Source of the DNA: Hippea sp. KM1
GTDB taxonomy: Bacteria; Campylobacterota_A; Desulfurellia; Desulfurellales; Hippeaceae
Reading direction: 5' to 3'
Length of the DNA: 64,000 bases
Assembly: GCF_000526195.1 (NCBI RefSeq)
Contig: NZ_JAFP01000001.1
Span: 248,001 to 312,000, forward strand
Position numbers and translations under genes: made by a program. How positions within the stretch are numbered: position 1 is the stretch's first letter; each line of letters starts with the position of its first letter. Under the pieces are notes generated by a model, which saw only the letters and a list, made by a program, of their open reading frames with translations, did no database searches and was not told where the DNA came from. Shown piece after piece: positions 24,483 to 34,749 of the stretch.

Positions 24483-25570
24483 ACATTAAACCTGAAATAG
24501 ACTACATCCCCGTCTTCCATGATGTAATCCTTGCCCTCAAGCCTCATTAATCCCTTTTCTTTGGCCTGTTTTTCGCCACCTGCGGCTATGTAGTCTTCGT
24601 ATTTTATCACCTCAGCCCTGATGAAGCCCCTTTCTATGTCTGAGTGTATGACACCTGCAGCCTGCTTGGCCGTTGTGCCTTTCTTTATAGTCCAGCCCCT
24701 GACCTCTTTTTCGCCAGCGGTGAAGAATGTGATAAGGCCAAGCATTTTATAGCCCACCTTTGCAAGCCTATCAAGCCCCGACTCCTTTAGGCCCAGCATC
24801 TCCATGAATTCCACCCTTTCCTGATCAGACAGCCTGGATAACTCCTCTTCAACCTTGCTTGATAGAACGATCACGGGTGCGTTTTCCTTGTTTGCTATCT
24901 GTTTGACAACCTCTGAGTATTCATTGCCGTTTAGGCTATCCTCCGATACATTGGCCACATATATCACAGGCTTTGCGCTTAAAAGCCTCAACTCCTTTAT
25001 AAGCTCTTTTTCCTCCTCATTCAGGCTCTCACCCCTTAGGGGTTTTCCACTCTCAAGAAGTCCTTTGAATCTATTTAATATCTCAAGCTCGGCTTTGGCC
25101 TTTTTATCACCGCTTTTTGCTATCTTAAGCGTCTTGTTCTCCCTGTTTTCTATGGTTTGTAAATCGGCAAGCATCAGTTCCGTATCGATGATCTCTATAT
25201 CCCTTTTGGGGTCAACCTCACCGACCGAATGCACGATGTCCTCATCCTCAAAACACCTGACCACATGAACGATAACCTGCACATCCCTTATGTGCGATAA
25301 GAATTTATTGCCCAATCCTGCACCCTCGCTTGCACCCTTCACAAGGCCTGCTATATCGACAAACTCAACAACGGCCGGCGTTATCTTTTTGGGCTTTACC
25401 AGTTCTGCAAGCTTGTATAGCCTTTCGTCTTTGACCTCGGCTATACCCACATTGGGCTCGATTGTGCAGAACGGGAAGTTGGAGCTTTCTGCATTACCCC
25501 TGCTTAGGGCGTTGAATGTTGTTGATTTGCCGACATTGGGAAGGCCCACTATTCCGCATTTAAATCCCAT
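24479..25570 (-). CDS. ychF: Obg-like GTPase/ATPase YchF
   Basis: 363 residues. P-loop GLPNVGKST, switch segments PFCTIEPN and DIAGLVKGAS, a helical insert, and a C-terminal TGS domain ending DYIMEDGDVVYFRFNV, as is typical. YchF binds ATP in many bacteria and associates with ribosomes. It lies 7 nt after the prfA stop. Confidence 0.96.
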   Translation of the reverse strand: MGFKCGIVGLPNVGKSTTFNALSRGNAESSNFPFCTIEPNVGIAEVKDERLYKLAELVKPKKITPAVVEFVDIAGLVKGASEGAGLGNKFLSHIRDVQVIVHVVRCFEDEDIVHSVGEVDPKRDIEIIDTELMLADLQTIENRENKTLKIAKSGDKKAKAELEILNRFKGLLESGKPLRGESLNEEEKELIKELRLLSAKPVIYVANVSEDSLNGNEYSEVVKQIANKENAPVIVLSSKVEEELSRLSDQERVEFMEMLGLKESGLDRLAKVGYKMLGLITFFTAGEKEVRGWTIKKGTTAKQAAGVIHSDIERGFIRAEVIKYEDYIAAGGEKQAKEKGLMRLEGKDYIMEDGDVVYFRFNV

Positions 25571-25577
25571 TTTTACC

Positions 25578-26642
25578 TCACATTCCGCTTTCTTTTAGTT
25601 TCCTTGCCTGCTCATCAACGATTAATGCCTCTATCAGCTCGTCAAGCTCCCCCTCCATGATGCTGTCTAATTTATAAAGCGTCAGGTTTATCCTGTGGTC
25701 TGTGACCCTGCCCTGGGGGAAGTTGTATGTCCTTATGCGTTCGGATCTATCGCCTGAACCTATCTGGCTTTTCCTCTCTTTGGCCCTCTCTTCTTCCTTT
25801 TTGCGCCTGTAGAAGTCATAGAGCCTCGATTTTAATATCTTTAGCGCCTTTTCCTTGTTTTTAAGCTGTGATTTCTCATCCTGGCAGCTTACCACCATGC
25901 CCGTGGGCAGGTGTGTTATCCTTACGGCCGAGTCGGTCGTGTTTACATGCTGACCACCGTGTCCGCTGGCCCTGAATACATCTATCCTCAAATCCTCCGG
26001 CTTTATCTCGACATCGACATTCTCCGCCTCGGGTAATACGGCGACGGTGGCAGCCGATGTATGGATTCTGCCCTGGGATTCGGTTATAGGTATCCTCTGA
26101 ACCCTGTGTGTGCCGCTTTCGTGCTTGAACAGATGATAGGCGCCCTTGCCCTTTATTTCGGCTATTATCTCCTTTATGCCGCCGGTATCGGATAGGCTTT
26201 TGCTCAACACCTCTACCTTGAAGCCCTTGTTCTCTGCATATCGTGAATACATCCTGAATAGGTCTGCTGCAAATAAGGCGGCCTCTTCACCACCCGTTCC
26301 TGCCCTTATCTCCAATATTACATCTTTATCGTCGGCCTCATCCTTTGGCAGAAGCAGAAGCTTTATCTGTTTTTCAAGTTGTGGGAGTTTCTCCTTTAGC
26401 TGCTTTAGCTCCTCCTTTGCCAGCTCCTTTAACTCTTCATCTTCAAGGAGTTCCTCGTTTTCCTCTATCTGCTTGAGTATCTCGTGATACTCCTTTGATT
26501 TTTCCACGATAGGCGTTAGCCTTTTTAGCTCAGCGCTTAGGTTTTTATACCTCTCTATGTCGTTTACAACATCGGGATCGGAAAGGGAGGCCTCTATCTG
26601 GGCGTATTTGCTTTCTATCTCTTTGAGCTTTTCCTTAAGCAT
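25578..26642 (-). CDS. prfA: Peptide chain release factor 1
   Basis: 354 residues. The GGQ motif is in [14 protein letters not shown] and triggers peptide release. The codon-recognition tripeptide region [14 protein letters not shown] has P-I-T in place of the usual PxT residues, as expected for RF1, which reads UAA and UAG. It overlaps the upstream PP-loop gene by 8 nt. No HemK/PrmC follows it here. Confidence 0.95.
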   Translation of the reverse strand: MLKEKLKEIESKYAQIEASLSDPDVVNDIERYKNLSAELKRLTPIVEKSKEYHEILKQIEENEELLEDEELKELAKEELKQLKEKLPQLEKQIKLLLLPKDEADDKDVILEIRAGTGGEEAALFAADLFRMYSRYAENKGFKVEVLSKSLSDTGGIKEIIAEIKGKGAYHLFKHESGTHRVQRIPITESQGRIHTSAATVAVLPEAENVDVEIKPEDLRIDVFRASGHGGQHVNTTDSAVRITHLPTGMVVSCQDEKSQLKNKEKALKILKSRLYDFYRRKKEEERAKERKSQIGSGDRSERIRTYNFPQGRVTDHRINLTLYKLDSIMEGELDELIEALIVDEQARKLKESGM

Positions 26643-27627
26643 TGTCTCCTCCGACTCTATAGTTGTTTATTCTTTTATCATCCATCGCTTTGACATCTAT
26701 GATAAACTCCCTTGAACCCTTAAAGATGAGATTTTGGGCCTTTTTGGAGTATCTCTTCAGGATAGCCGCCGCCGTCACAATTGTGTCTATGTGGGGTTCT
26801 TTTAAAAATACACCCACAGCGCAGGGGTTGTTTAGACACCTTATCTGGGGCAGGTCAGAAAAGTTTTCAATTAATATTTTTGTCTCGCTTGCGTTTCGTG
26901 ATACGACAAACTTAAAGCCGTCAATCCTAAAATGCCTGCCTATTTTTAGAAGCTCTATGGCTGTTGGGTTGTTTAACTCCTCTTTTCTTTTGAATATCTC
27001 CTTCAGCCTTGCGCTGAACTGTGCATCTGTTAATAGGCACCCTCCGGCCGGGCTTTCAAAATCCTCAATGCCGAAGGTCTTGGCAAGTTCAAATTGTGCC
27101 TTTCTCGTTCTGCCCTGTATGCAGTATAGACTTTCTCTGTTTACTATTCCCTCTTTTTCCATGATGGTTTGCGGGAGGCATTTTGCAGAAAGCGGCCTTA
27201 AGACCAGATCGATTAGACCCGCATGCTTTTCTATCGTTCGAAGGACGGTATAGGACCTCTGGCTCATGGGTCTTTGACCCAATACCTCACCCGTTACAAT
27301 GAAGCTTGCTCCGATTTTATCGGCAAATTCCTTGGCCTTTTTATAGAAGAATACCTTGCAATCTATACACGGGTTCAGGTTTTTGCCGTATCCAAAGCGG
27401 GGATTTAGAAGCATCTCTATGTATGCCTTGTTGTCTTCTGCTATGGTGAGCCTTAAGCCGAATCGGTTTAGTTGTTCTTTTAGCTTTTCTGTGTCTTTGT
27501 TATAGAAGGGTGTCTTGACAAACAAGGGGTATACCTCTAAGTTTAGCGATCTTGCTATCAATATAGCAAGCAGACTGTCAAGCCCACCGGAGTATAGTCC
27601 AACACACCTCTTGTTTAGCTTTTCCAT
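26635..27627 (-). CDS. PP-loop ATPase with C-terminal DUF814-like domain (putative tRNA thiolation enzyme)
   Basis: 330 residues. The ATP-pyrophosphatase loop SGGLDSLLA is at the N-terminus. NPCIDCK supplies a CxxC pair near residue 83 and [12 protein letters not shown] and [10 protein letters not shown] follow. The C-terminal part ([17 protein letters not shown]) resembles the NFACT-R/DUF814 domain. Enzymes of this type are related to ThiI/MnmA thiouridylases, and a tRNA thiolation role is inferred. A candidate second Cys is in YCIQGR. It lies between hpt and prfA in a translation-linked array; the ribosome site is weak. Confidence 0.75.
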   Translation of the reverse strand: MEKLNKRCVGLYSGGLDSLLAILIARSLNLEVYPLFVKTPFYNKDTEKLKEQLNRFGLRLTIAEDNKAYIEMLLNPRFGYGKNLNPCIDCKVFFYKKAKEFADKIGASFIVTGEVLGQRPMSQRSYTVLRTIEKHAGLIDLVLRPLSAKCLPQTIMEKEGIVNRESLYCIQGRTRKAQFELAKTFGIEDFESPAGGCLLTDAQFSARLKEIFKRKEELNNPTAIELLKIGRHFRIDGFKFVVSRNASETKILIENFSDLPQIRCLNNPCAVGVFLKEPHIDTIVTAAAILKRYSKKAQNLIFKGSREFIIDVKAMDDKRINNYRVGGDNA

Positions 27628-27647
27628 ATGGCCATTTGATTTTTATG

Positions 27648-28163
27648 CTATGATTCGCCCATTAGATAGATTGCGGGCAGTTCCCTGTATTTTTCGTTGT
27701 AATCCATGCCGAAGCCGATAATGAAGCCCTTGTCTAAATCAAACAGGTAATAATCCGGCTCTATCTCTTCCTCTCGCCTCTCGTGCTTGTTTACGGCCAC
27801 GCATATCTCACAGGCTGTCGCTCCCTTGGATAGCATGTAATTCTTTACCTCTTTTATCGTTCTGCCTGTGTCTAATATATCGTCCACGATTATGCAGTGT
27901 TTGCCCTTTAAATCAACAGAGGGCTTCTTGATCCATTCTATCTTGCCGGTTGATTTGTCGCCAGAATAGCTTTTTACCCGTATGCTGTCCTTTATCGGCT
28001 GTATCTTCATCTTTTGCGTTAGCTTTTCAAAAAACGGCTTGCCGCCCTTTTCTATATACAGCATAACTGTTTTGTCCTGTTTATCCTTTAGCTTTTCGTC
28101 CAATAACCTTGCTAATTTCTCTATCCTCTCTTCTATCTCTTCCTCTGCAAATAACAACCTCAC
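27648..28163 (-). CDS. hpt: Purine phosphoribosyltransferase (HPRT-like)
   Basis: 171 residues from GTG 28163, with an AAGGTGAGG-like site at the end of the upstream gene. The PRPP-binding motif is IIVDDILDTGRTIKEV. The C-terminal FIIGFGMDYNEKYRELPAIY is typical of hypoxanthine-guanine phosphoribosyltransferases. It salvages hypoxanthine or guanine. It starts right after the amrS stop. Confidence 0.88.
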   Translation of the reverse strand: MRLLFAEEEIEERIEKLARLLDEKLKDKQDKTVMLYIEKGGKPFFEKLTQKMKIQPIKDSIRVKSYSGDKSTGKIEWIKKPSVDLKGKHCIIVDDILDTGRTIKEVKNYMLSKGATACEICVAVNKHERREEEIEPDYYLFDLDKGFIIGFGMDYNEKYRELPAIYLMGES

Positions 28164-28164
28164 C

Positions 28165-29181
28165 TTAGCTCTCCACTATATCGATTTTTGCCCCGCATTT
28201 AGGGCATTTACCGTCTTTTATGGTATAGGATAAAATCTCATAACCGTATCTTGCAATCAAAAGCTCACCGCAGCTTGGGCAGTATGTGTGCTCACCCTCA
28301 TCACCCGGCATGTTGCCTGTATAGACATATTTTAAGCCCATCGATAGGCCGATCTGCCTGAAGTTCTTTATGACCTCAACCGGTGTCGGCATAACATCGC
28401 TGAACTTGTAAGCCGGATAGAACCTGCTTATATGCCAGGGGATTGACGGGTCTATGTTGTATATGTGTTCGGCTATCTGCATCGCCTCGGCCGGGTCATC
28501 GTTTGCCGTGGGTATGACAAGCGTGGTGACCTCAACCCATATGCCCTTTGACTTCATATACTCTATGCTGTCAAGAACGGGCTTTAGCCTTGCACCACCG
28601 CATATCTGCATGTAAAAGGCATCGTTAAACGCCTTAAGGTCAACATTGGCCGCATCTATTAAGCCATCCATCAAATCTATTGCTTCCTTTGTCATGTATC
28701 CGTTTGTTATGAAGATGTTTTTTAGCCCCTTATCTTTGGCTATCCTTGCTGTATCTATGGCGTATTCAAAGAAGATCGTTGGCTCGGTGTATGTGTATGC
28801 TATGGATTTGCAGCCTGCGTTTATTGCATCCTCCACAACCCTCTCAGGCGGATAATCCTCGCCGACAATAGCGCCGTTGTGCTCTTTGGGGTATTGGCTT
28901 ATATCTGCATTCTGGCAGTGTAGGCAGTTAAAATTGCACCCGACGGTTGCTATTGAGAAGGATTTGCTCGATGGCAGGAAGTGGAACAGGGGTTTTTTCT
29001 CTATAGGATCGATAGCCTTTGCTATGGTTTTGGAATAAACCATCGAATAGAGCGTTCCGCCCTCGTTCTTTCTCACGCCACAGATGCCTATCTTGCCGTC
29101 TGCCAACTTACACCTGAATGAACAGAGGTTGCATTGAACCTTATTATCCTCAAGCCTTGAGTAAAGGTAAGCCTCTTTCAT
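28165..29181 (-). CDS. amrS: AmmeMemoRadiSam-system radical SAM protein AmrS
   Basis: 338 residues. The radical SAM cluster motif CNFNCLHC is near residue 82, preceded by CNLCSFRC and GICGVRKNEGG as in the pyruvate-formate-lyase-activase-like AmrS family. A C-terminal zinc ribbon (CPSCG, CPKCG) is an addition seen in part of the family. The substrate is unknown; relatives are linked to MEMO and AMMECR1 proteins, neither of which is in this window. Confidence 0.85.
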   Translation of the reverse strand: MKEAYLYSRLEDNKVQCNLCSFRCKLADGKIGICGVRKNEGGTLYSMVYSKTIAKAIDPIEKKPLFHFLPSSKSFSIATVGCNFNCLHCQNADISQYPKEHNGAIVGEDYPPERVVEDAINAGCKSIAYTYTEPTIFFEYAIDTARIAKDKGLKNIFITNGYMTKEAIDLMDGLIDAANVDLKAFNDAFYMQICGGARLKPVLDSIEYMKSKGIWVEVTTLVIPTANDDPAEAMQIAEHIYNIDPSIPWHISRFYPAYKFSDVMPTPVEVIKNFRQIGLSMGLKYVYTGNMPGDEGEHTYCPSCGELLIARYGYEILSYTIKDGKCPKCGAKIDIVES

Positions 29182-29190
29182 CGCCTTCTC

Positions 29191-29817
29191 CTAAGACAAC
29201 AGAATAGTGGATAGCGGCAATACGAAGAATGTATAGATGAAATCGAAAATGCCAAGAAACAGAAGCGCTATAACTATATACATGCCATAGGGTTCCAATC
29301 TTGAAAAGCTATAAGCCCATTTGGGCGGCAGAAGCGATGCCAATATTCTGCCACCATCAAGGGGCAGGATGGGTATGAGATTGAAAAAGGCAAAGATCAA
29401 GTTTAGCTGAACGCCGTATAGGCATGTTAGCACAACCGGCTGGGTTATGAAACCATTGGGCAGAAACAGCGCTATTCTGTATATAACGGCAAAGGCTATG
29501 GCAAGCAGGATGTTCGTTATAGGCCCTGCTGCTGCAACGATTGCCGAATCCCTCTTGGGGTTTCTGAGGTTAAAGAAGTTGACAGGCACGGGCTTTGCCC
29601 ATCCAAATAGTATGGGCGAGTGGGCTATTATCAGAACGGCCGGCAGGATAATCGTTCCCAGAGGGTCTATGTGTGCTATCGGGTTTAGCGTAAGCCTGCC
29701 TGCGAATTTGGCTGTGTTATCGCCTAACTTGTATGCCACATACCCGTGGCTTACCTCATGGAATACCACCGCAACCAGAAACGGTATGACCATCAAAAAG
29801 ATATTGGGATCTATCAA
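29191..29817 (-). CDS. Site-2 protease family membrane metalloprotease (M50)
   Basis: 208 residues starting at TTG 29817 behind a purine-rich site. The zinc motif HEVSH is at residues 20-24 in the first helix, and PILPLDGGRIL gives the second metal ligand. About five membrane helices; no PDZ domain, unlike RseP at 60489. It is the compact type of intramembrane protease with unknown substrate. It heads the minus-strand array and lies divergent from the isocitrate dehydrogenase gene. Confidence 0.85.
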   Translation of the reverse strand: MIDPNIFLMVIPFLVAVVFHEVSHGYVAYKLGDNTAKFAGRLTLNPIAHIDPLGTIILPAVLIIAHSPILFGWAKPVPVNFFNLRNPKRDSAIVAAAGPITNILLAIAFAVIYRIALFLPNGFITQPVVLTCLYGVQLNLIFAFFNLIPILPLDGGRILASLLPPKWAYSFSRLEPYGMYIVIALLFLGIFDFIYTFFVLPLSTILLS

Positions 29818-29903
29818 CCTTCTCCCCCTTTCTTTGCTAAGAAAAAGAATGCCCTATGAGAGCAAAAAAGTCAAGCTTAAAGCCTTGAAAAATCAATAAT
29901 TTC

Positions 29904-29932
29904 TTGACACAACTTGATAATTGGTGTATATC
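29904..29932 (+). promoter_or_regulatory. Sigma-70 promoter of isocitrate dehydrogenase
   Basis: TTGACA at 29904-29909 and TATATC at 29927-29932, spaced 17 nt; the leader to the ATG is about 80 nt. This is one of the best promoter matches in the window. Confidence 0.8.
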
Positions 29933-30017
29933 TTGCGCAGAGTTTGGGGAGTGTCTGCTTGGGAGGCTCTTTTATAAAAAGTGAAAAATAAAAAATTTTA
30001 TAGAAAGGAGTAGGAAG

Positions 30018-32255
30018 ATGGCCACAGGAAAACCTACAATCGTATGGACGAAGACTGACGAGGCTCCCTATTTGGCATCATTTTCGTTGTTGCCTATAGT
30101 AAAGGGCTTCGTTAAGCATGCAGATGTTGATGTGGAGGTAAGGGATATCTCCTTAGCGGGAAGGATCTTAGCCACATTCCCTGAGTATTTGAAGGAAGAC
30201 CAGAGGATCAACGACGATCTGGCCTATTTGGGCGAGTTGGTCAACAAACCAGAAGCCAACATCATAAAGCTTCCAAACATCTCTGCCTCTGTTGTTCAGC
30301 TTAAAGAGGCGATTAAAGAGCTTCAGGAGAAGGGATACAATGTTCCTGACTATCCTGAGGAGCCAAAGGACGAAAAAGAGAAGGAGATAAAAGAGAGATA
30401 CGCAAAGGTTTTGGGTAGCGCCGTTAACCCCGTTTTGAGGCAGGGCAACTCAGACAGAAGGCTTCCAACCTCCGTTAAGGAGTTTGCAAAGAAATATCCA
30501 GACTCAATGGGTTTGCCGCTGAAACCGTGGCCAGAGGATTCAAAGAGCCATGTTGCCCATATGGATGGCGGTGATTTCTATGAGCATGAAAAGTCCTTCA
30601 CAGCCGAGAAGGAGATGGATATTGAGATCCAGTTTGTTGATGAGAGCGGCAACGCCCAGACAATGAAGAAGCTCCACCTGCTGAAGGGTGAGGTTTTCGA
30701 TGGAACATTCATGAGCGTTAGAAGGCTCAGGGAGTTCTTCGATCAGCAGATAAAGGATGCCAAAGAGAAGGGCGTTCTTTTGTCGTTGCACCTGAAGGCC
30801 ACAATGATGAAGGTATCCGATCCTATAATGTTCGGTCATGCCGTTGAGATATACTTCAAGGATGTATTTGAGAAACACAAGGAGACATTTGAAGAGCTCG
30901 GCGTTAACCCAAGAAACGGTTTGACAGACATTTATGATAGAATCCAGAAACTTCCAGAGGATAAAAGGAAAGAGATTGAAGAGGATATACAGAAGGTCTA
31001 TGAGAGCAATCCTGACCTTGCAATGGTTGACTCAAGGAAGGGCATAACAAACCTCCATGCTCCAAACCTCATCATTATCGATGCCTCCATGCCGCCTATG
31101 ATAAGGGATGGCGGTAAGATGTGGAACAAGAACGATGAGCTTCAGGATACAAAGGCCATAATCCCGGATAGGTCCTATGCAACGATGTATAAGGAGATCG
31201 TTGAGGACTGCAAGAGGAATGGCCAGTTTGATAGAACAACAATGGGCGATGTCTCCAATGTCGGTTTGATGGCCATGAAGGCTGAGGAGTACGGCTCACA
31301 CGATAAGACATTCGAGGCCCCGACTAATGGTAAGTTCAGGGTTGTTGATGAGAACGGCAATGTTCTCATGGAGCATGAGGTTGAGAAGGGCGACATCTGG
31401 AGGGGTTGCCAGGCTAAGGATGAGGCCATCAGAGACTGGGTTGGTTTGGCTGTAAGAAGGGCAAGGGCAACCGGTTATCCTGCTATATTCTGGCTTGATG
31501 AGAATAGGGCTCACGATGCCCAGCTTATAAAGAAGGTTAAGGAGTATCTGAAAGAGCATGATACCGATGGCCTTGACATAAGGATTATGCCGCCTAAAGA
31601 GGCCATGAGGTTCTCTTTGGAGAAGGTCAGAAAGGGCGAGAATGTAATATCCGTTACGGGTAATGTTTTGAGGGATTACCTAACAGACCTCTTCCCGATC
31701 TTAGAGGTTGGAACATCGGCAAAGATGCTCTCCATCGTTCCGCTGCTTGCAGGTGGTGGCCTGTTTGAGACCGGTGCTGGTGGTTCTGCTCCAAAACACG
31801 CCCAGCAGCTCATTGAAGAGGGACACCTAAGATGGGATTCTTTAGGTGAGTTTGGCGCCATTTTTGCCTCACTTGAGCATATAGCCGAAAGGTATAACAA
31901 CAAGAAGGCCAAGGTGATGTCCGATGCTGCCGATAAGGCCATGACAAAGATCTTGGAGAATCAGAAATGGCCTGGCAGGAAGGTTCATCAGTTAGATACA
32001 AGGGGCAACCACTTCTATTTTGCTATGTATTGGGCTGAGGCTTTGGCTGAGCAGAACGAGGATGAGGAGCTTAAGAAGATCTTCGAGCCAATAGCCAAGG
32101 AGATGAAGGAGAACGAGGAGAAGATTATAAACGACTTCGATGCCGCTCAGGGTAAGCCTTGCCAGATCGACGGCTATTACTGGCCGGATGAGGATAAGGT
32201 TGACAAGATAATGAGGTGTAGCGAGACGCTCAACTCCATCATTGCAAAACTGTAA
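30018..32255 (+). CDS. icd: Monomeric NADP-dependent isocitrate dehydrogenase
   Basis: 745 residues, the length of the monomeric (IDH-II) type, not the 420 of dimeric Icd. It starts [20 protein letters not shown]. The family segments [24 protein letters not shown] and [14 protein letters not shown] are present. It converts isocitrate to 2-oxoglutarate with NADP, or the reverse at high CO2. The product or substrate 2-oxoglutarate links directly to the oorDABC genes next door. GAAAGGAG precedes the ATG, and its own terminator follows, so the oor genes may need read-through. Confidence 0.95.
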   Translation: MATGKPTIVWTKTDEAPYLASFSLLPIVKGFVKHADVDVEVRDISLAGRILATFPEYLKEDQRINDDLAYLGELVNKPEANIIKLPNISASVVQLKEAIKELQEKGYNVPDYPEEPKDEKEKEIKERYAKVLGSAVNPVLRQGNSDRRLPTSVKEFAKKYPDSMGLPLKPWPEDSKSHVAHMDGGDFYEHEKSFTAEKEMDIEIQFVDESGNAQTMKKLHLLKGEVFDGTFMSVRRLREFFDQQIKDAKEKGVLLSLHLKATMMKVSDPIMFGHAVEIYFKDVFEKHKETFEELGVNPRNGLTDIYDRIQKLPEDKRKEIEEDIQKVYESNPDLAMVDSRKGITNLHAPNLIIIDASMPPMIRDGGKMWNKNDELQDTKAIIPDRSYATMYKEIVEDCKRNGQFDRTTMGDVSNVGLMAMKAEEYGSHDKTFEAPTNGKFRVVDENGNVLMEHEVEKGDIWRGCQAKDEAIRDWVGLAVRRARATGYPAIFWLDENRAHDAQLIKKVKEYLKEHDTDGLDIRIMPPKEAMRFSLEKVRKGENVISVTGNVLRDYLTDLFPILEVGTSAKMLSIVPLLAGGGLFETGAGGSAPKHAQQLIEEGHLRWDSLGEFGAIFASLEHIAERYNNKKAKVMSDAADKAMTKILENQKWPGRKVHQLDTRGNHFYFAMYWAEALAEQNEDEELKKIFEPIAKEMKENEEKIINDFDAAQGKPCQIDGYYWPDEDKVDKIMRCSETLNSIIAKL

Positions 32256-32265
32256 AAAATGGATG

Positions 32266-32288
32266 GGGGGCTTAAGCCCCCTAATTCT
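32266..32288 (+). terminator. Terminator after isocitrate dehydrogenase
   Basis: A perfect palindrome GGGGGCTTAAGCCCCC at 32266-32281, with a short broken T tract (AATTCTTTT). It resembles the palindrome at 12861, which also has a central CTTAAG. It probably attenuates rather than fully stops transcription into oorD. Confidence 0.65.
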
Positions 32289-32308
32289 TTTAAAGAAGGA
32301 GAGGTTGT

Positions 32309-32581
32309 ATGGCTGAAAAACGCATGCCGGTTGAGATTAATGAAAAGTTGTGCAAGGGTTGCGGTTTGTGTGTTAATGTTTGTCCAAAGAATGTTTTGGA
32401 GATGGTTGAAGATCTCCATGTCTGGATGGGAACCATTGCAAAGGTTGCAAGGCCTGAGGATTGCATCAGGTGTAAGATGTGCGAGGATATCTGTCCAGAC
32501 TTTGCCATCACTGTTGCCGACATTGGCGTGGAGCTTGAGTTTACAGATAGTAAGGGAAATACGGTTACAAAAAGTAAGTAG
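32309..32581 (+). CDS. oorD: 2-oxoacid:ferredoxin oxidoreductase delta subunit (ferredoxin)
   Basis: 90 residues with two 4Fe-4S motifs, CKGCGLCVNVCPKNVL and CIRCKMCEDICPDFA. It carries electrons from the TPP enzyme to ferredoxin. GAAGGAGAGG precedes the ATG. It is 9 nt before the alpha subunit. Confidence 0.9.
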   Translation: MAEKRMPVEINEKLCKGCGLCVNVCPKNVLEMVEDLHVWMGTIAKVARPEDCIRCKMCEDICPDFAITVADIGVELEFTDSKGNTVTKSK

Positions 32582-32590
32582 GAGGAATCA

Positions 32591-33787
32591 ATGGGAAGAA
32601 TTGGATTTATGGATGCTAACGCTGCCATAGCTGAGGCGGCTGTTGTTGCTGGATTGGGTTTCTATGCGGGTTATCCGATAACACCCTCCAGCGAGGTTCC
32701 AGAAAGGCTTTCAAAGATAATGCCCGAAAGGGGCGTGCCCTTCATAATGATGGAGGATGAGATAGCTTCTATTAACGCCTGTGTAGGAGCAGCTGCAAGC
32801 GGCGTTAAGGCTATGACATGTACAAGCGGTCCTGGTTTGTCTTTGAAGCAGGAAGCCTTCGGTATGGCCTGTATGTTTGAGGTTCCGCTTGTGGTTGTCG
32901 ATGTTATGAGGGGCGGTCCTTCAACTGGTCTTCCAACAAGGCCTTCTCAGGGCGATATAATGCAGTCAAGGTGGGGAACGCACGGTGATCACCCCGTAAT
33001 AGCCGTTGCTCCGTGTAACGCTCAAGAGGCCGTTTTTGAGACGATCAGGGCATTCAATCTGGCAGAGAAGTTCAGACAGCCCGTTTATATCTTAACGGAT
33101 GGTTCTCTGTCTCACTTGCACACCAAGGTTTACATACCCGATCCAGAAGAGGTCGAGATCATCGACAGGCAGGCTCCAGAGGTTGAGCCGGATGAGTATT
33201 ATCCTTACGATTACAATTACGAGATTCCGCCTCTTGCCCCATGGTGGACAAAGGACGGCAAGAGCTATAGATACCACATGTCCAGCTTGATCCACGATAA
33301 AACAGGCTTCCCGACCGTTGTGCCTAAGTATGTTCAGTGGCTTTTGAACAGGATGCATAACAAGATAAACAACCACCTTGATGAGATATTGAAGTATGAG
33401 TATTACAAGATGGACGATGCTGAAACCTGCATCATAGCATTTGGCTCCACTGCTGAGTCTGCAAGGGTTGCCATTGATGAGGCAAGGAAAGAGGGTATAA
33501 AGGTTGGAATGTTCAGGCCTTTGACGATCTGGCCATCACCACAACAGCAGATAAAGGATATTGCAAGCAAGGTTAAGAATATTATCGTGGCAGAGATGAA
33601 TTTGGGTCAGTATATACTTGAGGTTCAAAGAATCGTCGGCGATACTGCACCGATCTATGGCATCAATCAGGCCACAGGAACCCTGATTAGGCCTTCTCAG
33701 ATTCTTGAGAAGATCAAGAATCCAGAGAAGAAGGTCGAGATTGTCATGACCGATGAGGAGATTAGAAGGTTTGGAGGAGGCGAATAA
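32591..33787 (+). CDS. oorA: 2-oxoglutarate:ferredoxin oxidoreductase alpha subunit
   Basis: 398 residues. FMDANAAIAEAAVVAGLGFY and GYPITPSSEVPERL are the pyrimidine-binding start of KorA/OorA, and the C-terminal transketolase-like domain contains NLGQYILEVQRIVGD. Together with B it interconverts 2-oxoglutarate plus CoA and succinyl-CoA plus CO2. The neighbouring isocitrate dehydrogenase favours 2-oxoglutarate over other 2-oxoacids. It overlaps oorB at one base (TAATG). Confidence 0.9.
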   Translation: MGRIGFMDANAAIAEAAVVAGLGFYAGYPITPSSEVPERLSKIMPERGVPFIMMEDEIASINACVGAAASGVKAMTCTSGPGLSLKQEAFGMACMFEVPLVVVDVMRGGPSTGLPTRPSQGDIMQSRWGTHGDHPVIAVAPCNAQEAVFETIRAFNLAEKFRQPVYILTDGSLSHLHTKVYIPDPEEVEIIDRQAPEVEPDEYYPYDYNYEIPPLAPWWTKDGKSYRYHMSSLIHDKTGFPTVVPKYVQWLLNRMHNKINNHLDEILKYEYYKMDDAETCIIAFGSTAESARVAIDEARKEGIKVGMFRPLTIWPSPQQQIKDIASKVKNIIVAEMNLGQYILEVQRIVGDTAPIYGINQATGTLIRPSQILEKIKNPEKKVEIVMTDEEIRRFGGGE

Positions 33788-34734
33788 TGGCTGTTGATTA
33801 CACAAAATATCTAAGAATGGAAAAGATGCCGCTTTACTGGTGTCCAGGTTGCGGCGATGGTATCGTTTTGAAGTGCTACTTAGAGGCCATTGATGAGTTG
33901 GGTTGGAGCAAGGACGACTGTGCTATGGTGTCCGGTATCGGATGTGCAGCAAGGGTTACCGGATATGTCGATTTCCATACGCTTCACACCATTCACGGAA
34001 GGGCTGTAGCCGTTGCAGTCGGCGTTAAGATGTCCCATCCGGATAAGCATGTGTTTGTTTTCGGTGGTGATGGTGATATAGTTCACATCGGTGGAAACCA
34101 CCTGCTTCATGCATGCAGGAGAAATGTGGACATCACGGTTGTTTTGATTAACAACTGGATTTACGGAATGACGGGTGGCCAGCACTCCTGTACAACACCC
34201 CCAGGAGCAAAGGCATCCACGGCGCCAAGGGGAACATTTGAGCCTACAATCGATGTCTGCAAGATGGCAATCGGCGCCGGTGCAGGCTATGTTGCAAGGG
34301 GCTTTGCAGGCGATCCTGTAAGGCTTACAAAGCTCATTAAAGAGGGTCTTGCATATAAGGGCTTCAGTCTTATAGAGGTCTTCAGCCCATGTCCTATTAA
34401 CTTCGGAAGAAGGAATAAATTGGGCGATCCTGCCAAGTTGATGGATTATATGAAGAGCTTCCTTGTAAGCTCAGCTAAGGCCAAGAAGATGAGCGAGGAG
34501 GAGCTTAAGGGTAAATTCGTAACGGGCGTATTGCACAAGGATGAGAGCAAGCCGGAGCTTACAGAGTCTTACAGGCAGCTTGTTGAGAAGGCTCAGGCAA
34601 GCGATGAGTACTGGGCAAAATACGCAAAGGGCACACTGACCGATGCCGATAAAGACAAAATAACCAGGGAAGAGTTGAAGGGTCTGTATCCATACGATGT
34701 TGAAACACCATTAAAAGAATGGAAAAAACTTTAA
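33787..34734 (+). CDS. oorB: 2-oxoglutarate:ferredoxin oxidoreductase beta subunit
   Basis: 315 residues. The YWCPGCGDGIVLK start has two conserved Cys for an iron-sulfur cluster, and the TPP/Mg motif runs from GGDGDIVHIGGNH to INNWIYGMTGGQ. The C-terminal 60 residues are lysine/glutamate-rich and extend past the family core. It is co-translated with oorA and followed by oorC 15 nt later. Confidence 0.9.
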   Translation: MAVDYTKYLRMEKMPLYWCPGCGDGIVLKCYLEAIDELGWSKDDCAMVSGIGCAARVTGYVDFHTLHTIHGRAVAVAVGVKMSHPDKHVFVFGGDGDIVHIGGNHLLHACRRNVDITVVLINNWIYGMTGGQHSCTTPPGAKASTAPRGTFEPTIDVCKMAIGAGAGYVARGFAGDPVRLTKLIKEGLAYKGFSLIEVFSPCPINFGRRNKLGDPAKLMDYMKSFLVSSAKAKKMSEEELKGKFVTGVLHKDESKPELTESYRQLVEKAQASDEYWAKYAKGTLTDADKDKITREELKGLYPYDVETPLKEWKKL

Positions 34735-34749
34735 GGAAGAGGTAAGAAA

